Assembly (NCBI GenBank): GCA_013298145.1
Contig: JAAFJO010000001.1
Location: forward strand, 558,001 to 622,000
Direction of reading: 5' to 3'
From: Betaproteobacteria bacterium
Lineage (GTDB): Bacteria; Pseudomonadota; Gammaproteobacteria; Burkholderiales; Casimicrobiaceae
DNA length: 64,000 bases
In this document: positions 52,523 to 61,012 of the stretch, one piece after another
Position numbering within the stretch: position 1 is the stretch's first letter
How the letters are laid out: each line of letters begins with the position of its first letter
Translations under genes and position numbers: made by a program
The notes under the pieces: generated by a model
What the model was told of the DNA's origin: nothing
Databases searched by the model: none
The model's input: only the letters and a program-made list of their open reading frames with translations

Positions 52523-52665
52523 TTTTCGCCACAGATTTACACAGATGAACACAGATGTTGCATTTACATTGTGCAACGACGATTCCCCACGCTAAGCGCG
52601 CAACGCATGGCCCTAACTCATAAGGCACTTGCGGATACGCGATCTAATCTGTGTGCATCTGTGGC
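52523..52665. repeat. CACAGAT-family inverted repeat
   Basis: The left end is TTTTCGCCACAGATTTACAC, then AGATGAACACAGATG; the right end is AATCTGTGTGCATCTGTGGC. About 85 bp of unrelated sequence lie between, with no gene. The following gene starts 14 bp after the right end. Confidence 0.9.
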
Positions 52666-52678
52666 TAAGAGAAAACTA

Positions 52679-53287
52679 ATGAAATCTCCGATCAGCTTCT
52701 ACTTCGACTTCGCCTCACCTTATGGCTACCTCGCCGCTGAAATGATCGAAGAGTTCGCTTCGCGCCATGGTCGGCAGACGGCGTGGCATCCGATGTTGCT
52801 AGGTGCCGTGTTCAAGGCCACCGGTGGAAAACCACTCACTGAGCAAGCGATGAAAGGCGAGTATTCGCTGGCCGATTTTCGTCGAAGTGCTGCGTACTAT
52901 GGGGTTCCTTTTCGTACGCCGAGCGTCTTCCCCATCGCAACGATCAACACCTGTCGCGCATCGCTGTGGATGCAAGAGAAGCATCCTGCGCACGCGAAGA
53001 AATTCATGCTCGAACTCTACCGCGCTTACTTCCGAGGCGATCGCGACATCGGCAAGCTCGATGTGATCGGCGATGTAGCAAAAGGCCTGGGCTATGACGC
53101 CGATGAGGTGATCGCCGCTGTGCAATCCGACGACATCAAAGCAAAGCTCAAAGCCGCTGTTGATGAGGCGATGGCAAAGGGCGTGTTCGGCGCGCCGTTC
53201 TTCTTCATTGATGGCGAACCGTTCTGGGGCGCTGATCGCTTCCCAATGATGGCGACTTGGCTTACGAAAGGCGCGTGGAGTTACTGA
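52679..53287 (+). CDS. 2-hydroxychromene-2-carboxylate isomerase-like (DsbA/kappa-GST fold)
   Basis: This 202-residue protein has [19 protein letters not shown] at the start, [16 protein letters not shown], and the C-terminal [21 protein letters not shown]. It matches the HCCA isomerase family, which uses glutathione and has a thioredoxin-like fold with a serine in the SPY motif. It precedes liuB and shares one base with it (TGATG). A role in leucine catabolism is not known; it may act on a side product. Confidence 0.93.
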   Translation: MKSPISFYFDFASPYGYLAAEMIEEFASRHGRQTAWHPMLLGAVFKATGGKPLTEQAMKGEYSLADFRRSAAYYGVPFRTPSVFPIATINTCRASLWMQEKHPAHAKKFMLELYRAYFRGDRDIGKLDVIGDVAKGLGYDADEVIAAVQSDDIKAKLKAAVDEAMAKGVFGAPFFFIDGEPFWGADRFPMMATWLTKGAWSY

Positions 53288-54894
53288 TGCCTATTCTCGA
53301 TTCAAAACTTAATCCGCGCGACGCCAACTTCGTGGCCTCACGCGAGGCGATGCAGTCGCTGGTGGATGACTTAAATGCGAAGCTCGCGAAGGTTGCGCTT
53401 GGCGGAGGCGATGATGCGCGAAAAAAGCACACTTCGCGCGGAAAGATGCTGCCGCGTGATCGCGTGCAAGGGCTGCTTGATGTTGGCTCGCCGTTTCTGG
53501 AGCTTTCCCCGCTCGCGGCACATGATCTCTACGACAACGCCGCACCGAGCGCTGGCATCATCACCGGCATAGGTCGCGTGAGCGGGCGCGAGTGCGTGAT
53601 CGTTGCCAATGACGCAACGGTCAAAGGCGGCACCTATTTCCCGATGACGGTGAAGAAGCATCTTCGCGCTCAAGAAATTGCCGAGCAGAATCGTCTACCG
53701 TGTATCTATCTTGTCGATTCAGGCGGTGCAAATCTGCCGAATCAAGACGAAGTGTTTCCGGATCGCGATCACTTCGGTCGCATCTTCTTTAATCAAGCGA
53801 ATATGAGCGCGCAGGGCATTGCGCAAATTGCCGCCGTGATGGGTTCATGTACAGCCGGTGGCGCATATGTGCCGGCAATGAGCGACGAGTCGATCATCGT
53901 TCGCGATCAGGGCACTATTTTTCTTGCCGGCCCACCGCTCGTGAAAGCGGCTACGGGTGAAGTTGTGAGCGCGGAGGACTTGGGTGGCGGCGATGTCCAC
54001 ACGCGTCTCTCCGGCGTCGCGGATCATCTCGCGCAAAACGATGCCCATGCCCTCGGGATTGCCCGCTCGGTGGTTGCCAATCTCGGCGCGAAAGAGAGCG
54101 CTTCGCTTCCGAAAGAAGAAGCAAAGCCGCCGCGCTTCGATCCGAAAGAGCTCTACGGCGTGATTCCCGCTGATACGCGAAAGCCGTTCGATGTTCGCGA
54201 AGTGATCGCACGCATCGTGGATGACAGCGCATTCGATGAATTCAAAGCACGCTACGGCACGACGCTCGTCTGCGGGTTCGCGCACATTGAAGGGATGCCG
54301 GTTGGAATCGTTGCCAACAACGGCGTGCTCTTTTCCGAATCTGCACTGAAAGGCGCGCACTTCATCGAGCTGTGTTGCCAGCGAAAAATTCCTCTCGTGT
54401 TCTTGCAGAACATCACCGGCTTCATGGTGGGTCGCAAGTACGAGAACGAAGGCATTGCGAGAAATGGCGCAAAGATGGTGACAGCGGTTGCCTGCGCGCA
54501 AGTGCCAAAGTTCACAGTCATCATCGGCGGCAGTTTTGGCGCGGGTAACTATGGCATGTGTGGTCGCGCTTATTCGCCGCGCTTCCTCTGGATGTGGCCG
54601 AACGCGCGCATCAGCGTGATGGGCGGCGAACAAGCGGCGAGTGTGCTCGCGACGGTCAAGCGCGACGGCATTGAAGCGAAAGGTGGCGCGTGGAGCAAAG
54701 ATGAAGAGGAAGCCTTCAAACAACCGATTCGTGCGCAGTATGAACACGAAGGCCATCCGTACTACGCCACGGCGCGGCTTTGGGACGATGGTGTGATTGA
54801 CCCGGCGGATACACGGCGCGTGTTGGCATTGGGGCTCGCTGCTAGTTTGAATGCACCGATTGAAGACACCAAGTTTGGTGTGTTTAGGATGTAA
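53287..54894 (+). CDS. liuB: 3-methylcrotonyl-CoA carboxylase beta subunit (carboxyltransferase)
   Basis: This 535-residue carboxyltransferase moves CO2 from biotin to 3-methylcrotonyl-CoA. It shows [74 protein letters not shown] and [19 protein letters not shown]. It uses the ATG at 53287, overlapping the previous stop by one base. Biotin is on the LiuD subunit, encoded at 56115. Confidence 0.97.
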   Translation: MPILDSKLNPRDANFVASREAMQSLVDDLNAKLAKVALGGGDDARKKHTSRGKMLPRDRVQGLLDVGSPFLELSPLAAHDLYDNAAPSAGIITGIGRVSGRECVIVANDATVKGGTYFPMTVKKHLRAQEIAEQNRLPCIYLVDSGGANLPNQDEVFPDRDHFGRIFFNQANMSAQGIAQIAAVMGSCTAGGAYVPAMSDESIIVRDQGTIFLAGPPLVKAATGEVVSAEDLGGGDVHTRLSGVADHLAQNDAHALGIARSVVANLGAKESASLPKEEAKPPRFDPKELYGVIPADTRKPFDVREVIARIVDDSAFDEFKARYGTTLVCGFAHIEGMPVGIVANNGVLFSESALKGAHFIELCCQRKIPLVFLQNITGFMVGRKYENEGIARNGAKMVTAVACAQVPKFTVIIGGSFGAGNYGMCGRAYSPRFLWMWPNARISVMGGEQAASVLATVKRDGIEAKGGAWSKDEEEAFKQPIRAQYEHEGHPYYATARLWDDGVIDPADTRRVLALGLAASLNAPIEDTKFGVFRM

Positions 54895-54897
54895 GAA

Positions 54898-55689
54898 ATG
54901 ACCACACTAAAAATAGAACGCGATTCACGCGGCGTCGTACTCGTCGCATTCAACAGACCGGAAGTCCACAACGCGTTTGATGAGGCAACGATTCGCGACG
55001 TGATCGCTGCGTTTCGCGATCTTGGGCAGGACGAGTCGGTTCGTGTGATCATTTTGGGCGCGGAGGGCAAGTCGTTTTGCGCAGGCGCCGATTTGAATTG
55101 GATGCATCGCGCCTCGCAATACGATTACGAAAAAAATCGCGAGGATGCAGGCGAGTTGGCGCTCATGCTGAATGCGATTTACGCATGCCCGAAACCGGTG
55201 ATCGCTCGCGTACAAGGCAATGCGTTCGGCGGCGGCGTCGGTGTGATCGCGGCTGCAGATTTGGCGATCGGCGTGGTCGACTCACAGTTCTCGCTCTCGG
55301 AAGTGAAGTTGGGCATCATCCCGGCTGTAATCAGCCCGTATGTGATCGAGGCGATTGGTGCAAATAATGCGCGACGCTATTTTTTGACCGCAGAGCGCTT
55401 CAGCGCGTCTGAGGCCTATCGCATCGGCCTACTCAATGAGCTTGCAGGCAACGTCGATGCGATGGACGAGCAAATCGCGGCGTGGTGTAATGCATTACTC
55501 GGCAATGGCCCGAAAGCGATCGAAGCGGCGAAGAACCTAATTCAAGCCGTGTCGCAAAAGCCGATCGAAGACGAGCTAATCGAAGACACTGTCGAGCGTA
55601 TCGCACAAATCCGCGCAACGCCTGAAGCGAAAGAAGGTATCGGGGCGTTCTTGGAGCGACGTAAACCGAGTTGGGTGATCGAGCCCTGA
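54898..55689 (+). CDS. liuC: Methylglutaconyl-CoA hydratase
   Basis: This 263-residue crotonase has FNRPEVHNAFDEATIRDVI, LGAEGKSFCAGADLNWM and RVQGNAFGGGVGVIAAADLA, then FSLSEVKLGIIPAVISPYVI with the catalytic acid region. In the liu order B-C-D it hydrates 3-methylglutaconyl-CoA to HMG-CoA. It starts three bases after liuB. A CACAGAT repeat begins immediately after its stop. Confidence 0.95.
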   Translation: MTTLKIERDSRGVVLVAFNRPEVHNAFDEATIRDVIAAFRDLGQDESVRVIILGAEGKSFCAGADLNWMHRASQYDYEKNREDAGELALMLNAIYACPKPVIARVQGNAFGGGVGVIAAADLAIGVVDSQFSLSEVKLGIIPAVISPYVIEAIGANNARRYFLTAERFSASEAYRIGLLNELAGNVDAMDEQIAAWCNALLGNGPKAIEAAKNLIQAVSQKPIEDELIEDTVERIAQIRATPEAKEGIGAFLERRKPSWVIEP

Positions 55690-55690
55690 A

Positions 55691-55726
55691 TTTTTTGCCA
55701 CAGATTCACACAGATGAACACAGATG
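55691..55726. repeat. CACAGAT repeat, left arm of the GxxExxY cassette
   Basis: TTTTTTGCCACAGATTCACA followed by CAGATGAACACAGATG. The ATG in CAGATGAACACAG is the start codon of the enclosed gene. Confidence 0.93.
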
Positions 55727-56079
55727 ACCCTGCGAAAACCGAGGCAATCATCGGGGCGGCGTTTCGCGTTCACAATGCGCTCGGCGCTGGCTTCCTAGAG
55801 TCGGTCTATGCACGCGCATTGTCGGTCGAGCTAACAAAGCTATCAATTCCTCATCGTGTGGAATATCCGATCAATGTGTTCTATGACGGTCAGTCCGTTG
55901 GAGAATTTCGCGCAGATCTGCTTGTGAACAACGAGATCGTCATTGAAGTCAAGGCAGTCACTGAAATGGTCGGCGCGCACGAGGCGCAGCTCCTAAACTA
56001 TCTTCGAGCGACCGGGCTACGAATCGGACTGCTCATCAATTTTGGATCAAAGGTGACCGTCAAACGTCGAGTCGTCTAA
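55714..56079 (+). CDS. GxxExxY family protein carried in a CACAGAT-repeat cassette
   Basis: A 121-residue protein whose family name reflects the motif GFLESVYARALSVEL (G-x-x-E-x-x-Y). It also has IIGAAFRVHNALGAGF, RADLLVNNEIVIEVKAV with a PD-(D/E)XK-like Asp/Glu-x-Lys pattern, and LLNYLRATGLRIGLLINFG. The family is widespread, of unknown function and plausibly nuclease-like. Its first codons (ATGAACACAGATG) lie inside the left repeat arm and its stop codon is at the first base of the right arm, so the gene and the repeats form one unit inserted between liuC and liuD. Confidence 0.94.
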   Translation: MNTDDPAKTEAIIGAAFRVHNALGAGFLESVYARALSVELTKLSIPHRVEYPINVFYDGQSVGEFRADLLVNNEIVIEVKAVTEMVGAHEAQLLNYLRATGLRIGLLINFGSKVTVKRRVV

Positions 56080-56112
56080 TCTGTGTTCATCTGTGTGAAT
56101 CTGTGGCAAAAA
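56079..56112. repeat. CACAGAT repeat, right arm of the GxxExxY cassette
   Basis: AATCTGTGTTCATCTGTGTG then AATCTGTGGCAAAAA, the inverted copy of the left arm at 55691-55726. It reaches to within two bases of the liuD ATG, so liuD has no native ribosome-binding region. Confidence 0.93.
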
Positions 56113-56114
56113 CA

Positions 56115-58121
56115 ATGTTCTCAAAAATCCTAATTGCAAACCGCGGCGAAATCGCTGTCCGCGTCGCCCGCACCGCCCGCCGCATGGGCGTTCGCACTGT
56201 GGCTGTGTACTCTGATGCTGATCGCGATGCGATGCATGTGGCCGCCTGTGACGAGGCGTTTCACATCGGCGGGGCGGCGCCGAAGGATTCCTATTTGCGC
56301 GGCGACAAGATTCTCGAAGTCGCAAAAAAGAGCGGCGCGCAGGCAATTCACCCTGGCTATGGCTTTCTCTCAGAAAACGAGGATTTCGCCCGGAAATGTG
56401 CGAAGTCGAATATTGTTTTTGTCGGCCCTACGCCTGAGGCAATTGAAGCGATGGGCTTAAAGGCTGAATCCAAGCGATTGATGGAGAAAGCGGGCGTTCC
56501 GCTCGTGCCCGGCTATCACGGCGAAGCGCAAGACGACGCTTTGCTCGCGAAAGAGGCTGAGCGCATCGGCTTCCCCGTGCTCATCAAAGCAAGCGCTGGC
56601 GGCGGCGGCAAAGGCATGAAGGTGGCAGAGAGCGCCGCAGAGTTTGCGCAAGCGCTCGCCTCTGCGAAACGCGAAGCGAAAAATTCATTCGGCGACGATA
56701 ACGTGTTGATCGAACGCTATTTGAAACGCTCGCGCCACATCGAAATTCAAGTGTTTGGCGATACGCACGGTAACTGCGTTTACTTGTTCGAGCGCGATTG
56801 CTCACTCCAGCGCCGCCATCAAAAAGTGATCGAAGAAGCGCCCGCGCCGGGCATGACGCCCGCGATGCGAAAGCAAATGGGCGAAGCGGCTGTGGCTGCA
56901 GCGAAAGCGGTCGCCTACGTCGGCGCGGGCACAGTGGAATTCATTGCCGAACATGACGTGGCGCAATCGGGTCGCTTCTATTTCATGGAGATGAATACGC
57001 GCCTGCAAGTCGAACATCCGGTTACGGAAATGATTACCGGGCTCGATCTCGTTGAGTGGCAATTGCGCGTCGCGAGCGGCGAGCGCTTGCCAAAGCTGCA
57101 AGACGAATTGCAAATCAACGGCCACGCGTTTGAGGCGCGCATCTATGCCGAAAATCCGCGCAATCAGTTCTTGCCCGCGATTGGAAAAATCGAGCAACTG
57201 CGCGCGCCTTGCACAAGCGCGAGCGCGAGCGTGCGAATAGACACTGGCGTTCGCGAAGGCGATGAGATCACGCCGAATTACGATCCGATGATTGCGAAAC
57301 TCGTCGTACATGCACCGACGCGCACTCAGGCGCTCGCGCGACTCGCCGATGCGCTCGATGAATACGCGGTGATTGGGTTTGCCAACAACGTCGAATTCCT
57401 GCAGCGCACCGCGAGACATCCTGCGTTTATCAACGCAGACATTGACACCGGCTTCATCGCGAAACACAGCGACGCATTGTTGCCGCCGCTGCCCGCGCCA
57501 TCAGATGCCGCGCTTGCCGCGTGTGCGCTCGTGGAGTTGCATCGCGCGCGCGCGGCAAGCGCGAGTGACGCGTCCCCCTGGGCGCGCGCCGATGGTTTCT
57601 GGCTCGGCCAGCCCAATCAAGCCATTCGCTTTCGCTATCAGCAACACGATCAAGCGTATGAGGTCGGCGTACTCGTGCGCGACGCGGGCTACATGCTTAC
57701 GTTACCGAGCGGCGCTCATTGCGCAACGGCAGCCATCGAAGGCGAAGCGATCACGCTCACCATGAACACAGGCGCGGGCGAATCGAAAACCTCGGCACGC
57801 GTGCTTCAGCATGGCTTACAACGCGTGGTGCTCTTGCATGGCGAGCGCTACGAATTCAATGCGATTGATCCTTATGCCCCGCCGCATGAGGACGAAGCGC
57901 ACGCGGGCCATCTCACCGCGCCGATGCCGGGCTCGGTCGTGAGTGTGCTCGTTAAAGCGGGCGACAAAGTCGCGAAAGGCCAACCGCTCATCATCATGGA
58001 AGCAATGAAGATGGAGCACACCATCGTTGCGCCGTTTGAAGGCAAGGTCGAGGCTGTGTACTTCGCCGCGAAAGAGCAAGTGAAAGAGGGTGCGGAGCTG
58101 GTTGCGCTCGAAGCCGAGTAG
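56115..58121 (+). CDS. liuD: 3-methylcrotonyl-CoA carboxylase alpha subunit (biotin-containing)
   Basis: The 668-residue protein (ATG 56115; an in-frame GTG at 56103 lies in the repeat) has a biotin carboxylase domain (ILIANRGEIAVRVART, HPGYGFLSENEDFA, KASAGGGGKGMKVAESAAEF, MNTRLQVEHPVTEMITGLDL), a BT linker domain and a C-terminal biotinyl domain with Lys632 in IIMEAMKMEH. It carboxylates biotin with ATP and bicarbonate and hands CO2 to LiuB. The liuB-liuC-liuD order is interrupted by a repeat-bounded GxxExxY gene. Confidence 0.97.
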   Translation: MFSKILIANRGEIAVRVARTARRMGVRTVAVYSDADRDAMHVAACDEAFHIGGAAPKDSYLRGDKILEVAKKSGAQAIHPGYGFLSENEDFARKCAKSNIVFVGPTPEAIEAMGLKAESKRLMEKAGVPLVPGYHGEAQDDALLAKEAERIGFPVLIKASAGGGGKGMKVAESAAEFAQALASAKREAKNSFGDDNVLIERYLKRSRHIEIQVFGDTHGNCVYLFERDCSLQRRHQKVIEEAPAPGMTPAMRKQMGEAAVAAAKAVAYVGAGTVEFIAEHDVAQSGRFYFMEMNTRLQVEHPVTEMITGLDLVEWQLRVASGERLPKLQDELQINGHAFEARIYAENPRNQFLPAIGKIEQLRAPCTSASASVRIDTGVREGDEITPNYDPMIAKLVVHAPTRTQALARLADALDEYAVIGFANNVEFLQRTARHPAFINADIDTGFIAKHSDALLPPLPAPSDAALAACALVELHRARAASASDASPWARADGFWLGQPNQAIRFRYQQHDQAYEVGVLVRDAGYMLTLPSGAHCATAAIEGEAITLTMNTGAGESKTSARVLQHGLQRVVLLHGERYEFNAIDPYAPPHEDEAHAGHLTAPMPGSVVSVLVKAGDKVAKGQPLIIMEAMKMEHTIVAPFEGKVEAVYFAAKEQVKEGAELVALEAE

Positions 58122-58124
58122 CGG

Positions 58125-58433
58125 CTATACGTTTTTTAGGCGACGAGTCGCCGCCTCATACACTGCGCTTTTATCCCGTCGACCGATAGCGATTACGAAG
58201 ACGATGAGTTTGCCATCCTCAACGCGATACACAAGGCGATAGCCTTGTTTGCGAAGTTTTATCTTGTAGCAATTCTGTAGGTCGCCTTGGAGCGCGTCTG
58301 CCTGAACATGCGGTGCGACAAGTCGTTTCGCGAGATGCTTCTTGAAAATCGCCTTCACCGAGCCATCGAGTGCATTCCAATCTCGCAATGCATCACGGTC
58401 AAACTGAAGGCGATACGGTTGCTCAGAGGTCAT
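58125..58433 (-). CDS. RelE-type toxin
   Basis: This 102-residue RelE/ParE-superfamily toxin has RLQFDRDALRDWNALDG, the conserved LQGDLQNCYKIKLRKQGYRL and VYRVEDGKLIVFVIAIGRRD, then the C-terminal VYEAATRRL. RelE-type toxins cut mRNA at the ribosome. Its start overlaps the antitoxin stop by eleven bases. It is encoded opposite to liuD and ends four bases after the liuD stop. Confidence 0.95.
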   Translation of the reverse strand: MTSEQPYRLQFDRDALRDWNALDGSVKAIFKKHLAKRLVAPHVQADALQGDLQNCYKIKLRKQGYRLVYRVEDGKLIVFVIAIGRRDKSAVYEAATRRLKNV

Positions 58434-58671
58434 CGAGATTTACATCGACGAAGTCGCCCCGTTCGATCCGAGCTTTGAGAATGGGCATGAGCTGCGCATC
58501 CTCTACTTCGTCCAACAGCGCCTCGAAGAGCACCGGATTAACCATGTAAAACGCAGGTTTGTTATGGCTCAGAACCGCGACGGGTTCATGCCCAGCTTCG
58601 CGCAAAACTTTTGCCGGATTTTTTTTGAAATCCGACATGCTGATCGTTGCGGTAGCAAGCAGATGTTCCAT
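58423..58671 (-). CDS. RelB/Phd-type antitoxin
   Basis: This 82-residue antitoxin has an N-terminal Phd/YefM-like DNA-binding domain (ATISMSDFKKNPAKVLREAG, then PVAVLSHNKPAFYMVNPVLF) and an acidic C-terminus (RGDFVDVNLDDL) that would bind the toxin. It is first in the TA operon. Three 12-bp-spaced repeats just upstream are its probable operator. Confidence 0.93.
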   Translation of the reverse strand: MEHLLATATISMSDFKKNPAKVLREAGHEPVAVLSHNKPAFYMVNPVLFEALLDEVEDAQLMPILKARIERGDFVDVNLDDL

Positions 58672-58682
58672 AGAAACCTAAA

Positions 58683-58713
58683 TTAGCTCGAAATTTAGCT
58701 CATATTTTAGCTC
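58683..58713. promoter_or_regulatory. Iteron operator of the RelBE-type module
   Basis: TTAGCTC occurs three times at 58683, 58695 and 58707, exactly 12 bp apart, each preceded by an A/T run. The array lies in the 51-bp gap between the antitoxin start and the divergent dehydrogenase gene, so autoregulation could also affect that gene. Confidence 0.75.
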
Positions 58714-58722
58714 TATCCCTAA

Positions 58723-59649
58723 ATGCGAATCGTCGTTCAATCCACCGGCATCGATGTCGTGCCCGCAATCATCGCGGAGTTGCGCACGCTTAAACCAAAC
58801 TGGCTTTATGAGGCTTGGCCCAATTCAATTGGGGCTAGCTACGCAATTGTCTGGAAGCCCCCTAAAGAGCTTTTCGAGCGTAACCCCCAATTAAAAGGGG
58901 CGATCAATTACGGTGCTGGTGTGGATGCGATCTTGTCGATGGATAGCGTGCCGTCTGGCATTCCCATCATTCGCTTGGAGGATGCGGGCATGGCGCAGCA
59001 GATGGCGGAATACGCGCTTTACGGCGTGATTCATCATCATCGCCACATGCAGGTTTATGCTGCGCAGCAACGCGAACGCGTGTGGATGCAGCATGAAGAT
59101 CGCACGAATCTGCAGCGCCCTGTCGTGGGCGTGATGGGCTTGGGCGAAATGGGCGGGCACGTCGCGAAAACGATCGCCGCGTTTGGTTACGACGTGCGCG
59201 GCTGGTCGAAGTCAAAGCGCGCGATTGACGGCGTGAAAAGTTTTGCAGGAAGCGATCTGCTCAATGAATTCTTGAGCGGAACGAACGTGCTCGTCTGCAT
59301 GCTGCCGCTCACCGACGAAACGCGCGGCGTGATCAATGCGCAAACGCTCGCTGCATTGCCGCGGGGATCGTTCCTCGTCAACGCCGGGCGCGGCGCACAC
59401 ATGATCGAGGCCGATGTCCTCGCCGCGCTCAATAGCGGCCAACTCGCAGGCGCGCTCCTCGACGTGTTCGCCACCGAGCCGCTGCCAGACGACAATCCGC
59501 TCTGGTCACATCCGAACGTGATCGTCACGCCGCACATCGCAGCGACCACGCCCATTCGCGACGCCTGCGCCCAGATCGTCGACAAGATCGAGCGGATGGA
59601 GCGTGGCGAACCAGTCAGCGGAATCGTGGATCGAGCAGTAGGTTACTAG
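58723..59649 (+). CDS. GhrA-like glyoxylate/hydroxypyruvate reductase
   Basis: This 308-residue 2-hydroxyacid dehydrogenase resembles E. coli GhrA: YAIVWKPPKELF, INYGAGVDAILS, RLEDAGMAQQMAEYA, GVMGLGEMGGHVAKTIAAFG for NAD(P), the catalytic Arg in VNAGRGAHMIEADVL, LLDVFATEPLPDDNPLW and PHIAATTPI, ending VDRAVGY. Residues about 31-61 are encoded by a sequence matching the AT-rich inverted-pair repeat family, yet the protein aligns with GhrA without an insertion. Confidence 0.94.
   Translation: MRIVVQSTGIDVVPAIIAELRTLKPNWLYEAWPNSIGASYAIVWKPPKELFERNPQLKGAINYGAGVDAILSMDSVPSGIPIIRLEDAGMAQQMAEYALYGVIHHHRHMQVYAAQQRERVWMQHEDRTNLQRPVVGVMGLGEMGGHVAKTIAAFGYDVRGWSKSKRAIDGVKSFAGSDLLNEFLSGTNVLVCMLPLTDETRGVINAQTLAALPRGSFLVNAGRGAHMIEADVLAALNSGQLAGALLDVFATEPLPDDNPLWSHPNVIVTPHIAATTPIRDACAQIVDKIERMERGEPVSGIVDRAVGY
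58815..58905. repeat. AT-rich inverted-pair repeat, copy H, inside a coding sequence
   Basis: The left head is GGCCCAATTCAATTGGGGCT, then AGCTACGC. The right head is CGTAACCCCCAATTAAAAGG, then GGCG; its reverse complement aligns with the left head. Spacing (about 45 bp between heads) and orientation match copies D, F and G. It is translated in frame within the GhrA-like gene. Confidence 0.75.
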
Positions 59650-59834
59650 TTTTTTGCCACAGATTTACACAGGTGAACACAGATTTCGTGTGTCTGATGC
59701 TGCCGCCATCCAAGTCCTGGTCGATCAGCGGTGGTTGCATGCAGCGGGTCTGATTCACGTCACGATAGCAATCTTGCGCGACGTCGGCAGATGAAACTGC
59801 TAATCTGTGTTCATCTGTGTACATCTGTGGCAAT
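59650..59834. repeat. CACAGAT-family inverted repeat
   Basis: The left end is TTTTTTGCCACAGATTTACA, then CAGGTGAACACAGAT; the right end is AATCTGTGTTCATCTGTGTA, then CATCTGTGGCAA. About 100 bp of non-coding sequence separate the arms. The element lies between the dehydrogenase gene and liuE. Confidence 0.93.
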
Positions 59835-59857
59835 AAATGCAGGGAAATCAATTGGCC

Positions 59858-60766
59858 ATGAACTACCCCAAACACGTCCACATCGTCGAAGTCGGCCCGC
59901 GAGACGGCTTGCAAAATGAGAAGCAGGAGATTCCTGCGAGCGTGAAGATTGAACTCGTCAATCGCTTGAGCGACGCGGGGTTTAAGAACATCGAATCGGG
60001 ATCGTTCGTGTCGCCGAAGTGGGTGCCGCAAATGGCGACGAGCGCGGAAGTCTTCGCGGGCATTGCGCGCAAGTCGGGCGTCATCTATTCCGCGTTGACG
60101 CCGAACATGAAAGGCTTTGAAGGCGCGCTCGCGGCGAAGGTCGACGAAGTCGTGATCTTCGGCGCAGCGTCAGAAGCGTTTTCACAGAAGAACATCAATT
60201 GCTCAATCGCTGAGAGCATTGAGCGATTCCGCCCAGTTGCTGAGGCAGCGAAAGCGAACAAGATGCGGTTGCGCGCCGCAGTGTCGTGTGCGTTAGGCTG
60301 CCCGTATCAAGGCGAAGTGTCTGTCGCGTCAGTCGTCGATTGTGTTGAGCGCTTCGCAGAACTTGGCTGCGACGATATCGGCATTGCTGACACGATTGGC
60401 GTCGGTACGCCCGCGCATACGCGTGAGGTGTTTGAAGCCGCAGCAAAGCGCTACCCGATTGCTCAAATCTCGGGACACTTCCACGACACCTACGGGCAAG
60501 CGCTAGCGAACATCCTCGTGTGTTTGGAAGTAGGCGTTGCAACGTTCGACACGAGCGTGGCCGGCCTCGGCGGCTGCCCTTACGCGAAAGGCGCGACTGG
60601 GAACGTGTCAACAGAAGACGTGCTCTACATGCTGCACGGCATGGGCATCGAAACCGGCATCGATCTTGACAAAGTGTGCGCTACGGGTGAATTTATCTCG
60701 CTAGCACTCGGACGCGCGCCGCATTCGAGAGTCAATCGCGCGCTAGCGGCGAAGCGCGCGGCGTGA
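59858..60766 (+). CDS. liuE: Hydroxymethylglutaryl-CoA lyase
   Basis: HMG-CoA lyase cleaves HMG-CoA to acetyl-CoA and acetoacetate, the last liu-specific step. The ATG at 59858, after AGGGA, gives 302 residues; an alternative ATG is at 59837. Signatures are VEVGPRDGLQNEKQEI, FIESGSFVSPKWVPQM-like residues, VSCALGCPYQGEV, HFHDTYGQALANIL with metal ligands, and the lyase signature GLGGCPYAKGATGNVSTEDV with the active cysteine. Confidence 0.97.
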   Translation: MNYPKHVHIVEVGPRDGLQNEKQEIPASVKIELVNRLSDAGFKNIESGSFVSPKWVPQMATSAEVFAGIARKSGVIYSALTPNMKGFEGALAAKVDEVVIFGAASEAFSQKNINCSIAESIERFRPVAEAAKANKMRLRAAVSCALGCPYQGEVSVASVVDCVERFAELGCDDIGIADTIGVGTPAHTREVFEAAAKRYPIAQISGHFHDTYGQALANILVCLEVGVATFDTSVAGLGGCPYAKGATGNVSTEDVLYMLHGMGIETGIDLDKVCATGEFISLALGRAPHSRVNRALAAKRAA

Positions 60767-61010
60767 TTTTTGCCACAGATTTACACAGATGAACACAGAT
60801 GTTCGTGAGCCGCATGCGAACGTTGGTCTTGCTTGGCGAGATGGCCTTACATTCACCGTCTTTTTTGACGCAGATTAACGCAGATTTAGCCAGTTGATTT
60901 ACGAAGATTTTTTGGGGATTTATTCGACCAAAATCTGTGTTCATCTGTGTAAATCTGTGGCAAAAATCTGCGCAAATCCGCGTTAGATCAACGTTAATCT
61001 GCGTCAAAAC
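60767..61010. repeat. Nested CACAGAT/GACGCAGAT inverted repeats between liuE and recN
   Basis: An outer pair (TTTTTGCCACAGATTTACAC at 60767; ATCTGTGTTCATCTGTGTAA ending near 60959) interlocks with a second pair (TTTTTTGACGCAGATTAACG near 60863; CGTTAATCTGCGTCAAAA ending at 61009). The whole intergenic region is repeat-derived, and both neighbouring genes end at its borders. Confidence 0.88.
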
Positions 61011-61012
61011 AT

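Noticed and set aside
58683..58713. CRISPR-like short repeats
   Set aside because: Only three 7-bp units with 5-bp spacers; this fits a toxin-antitoxin operator, and no cas gene or array exists in the window.
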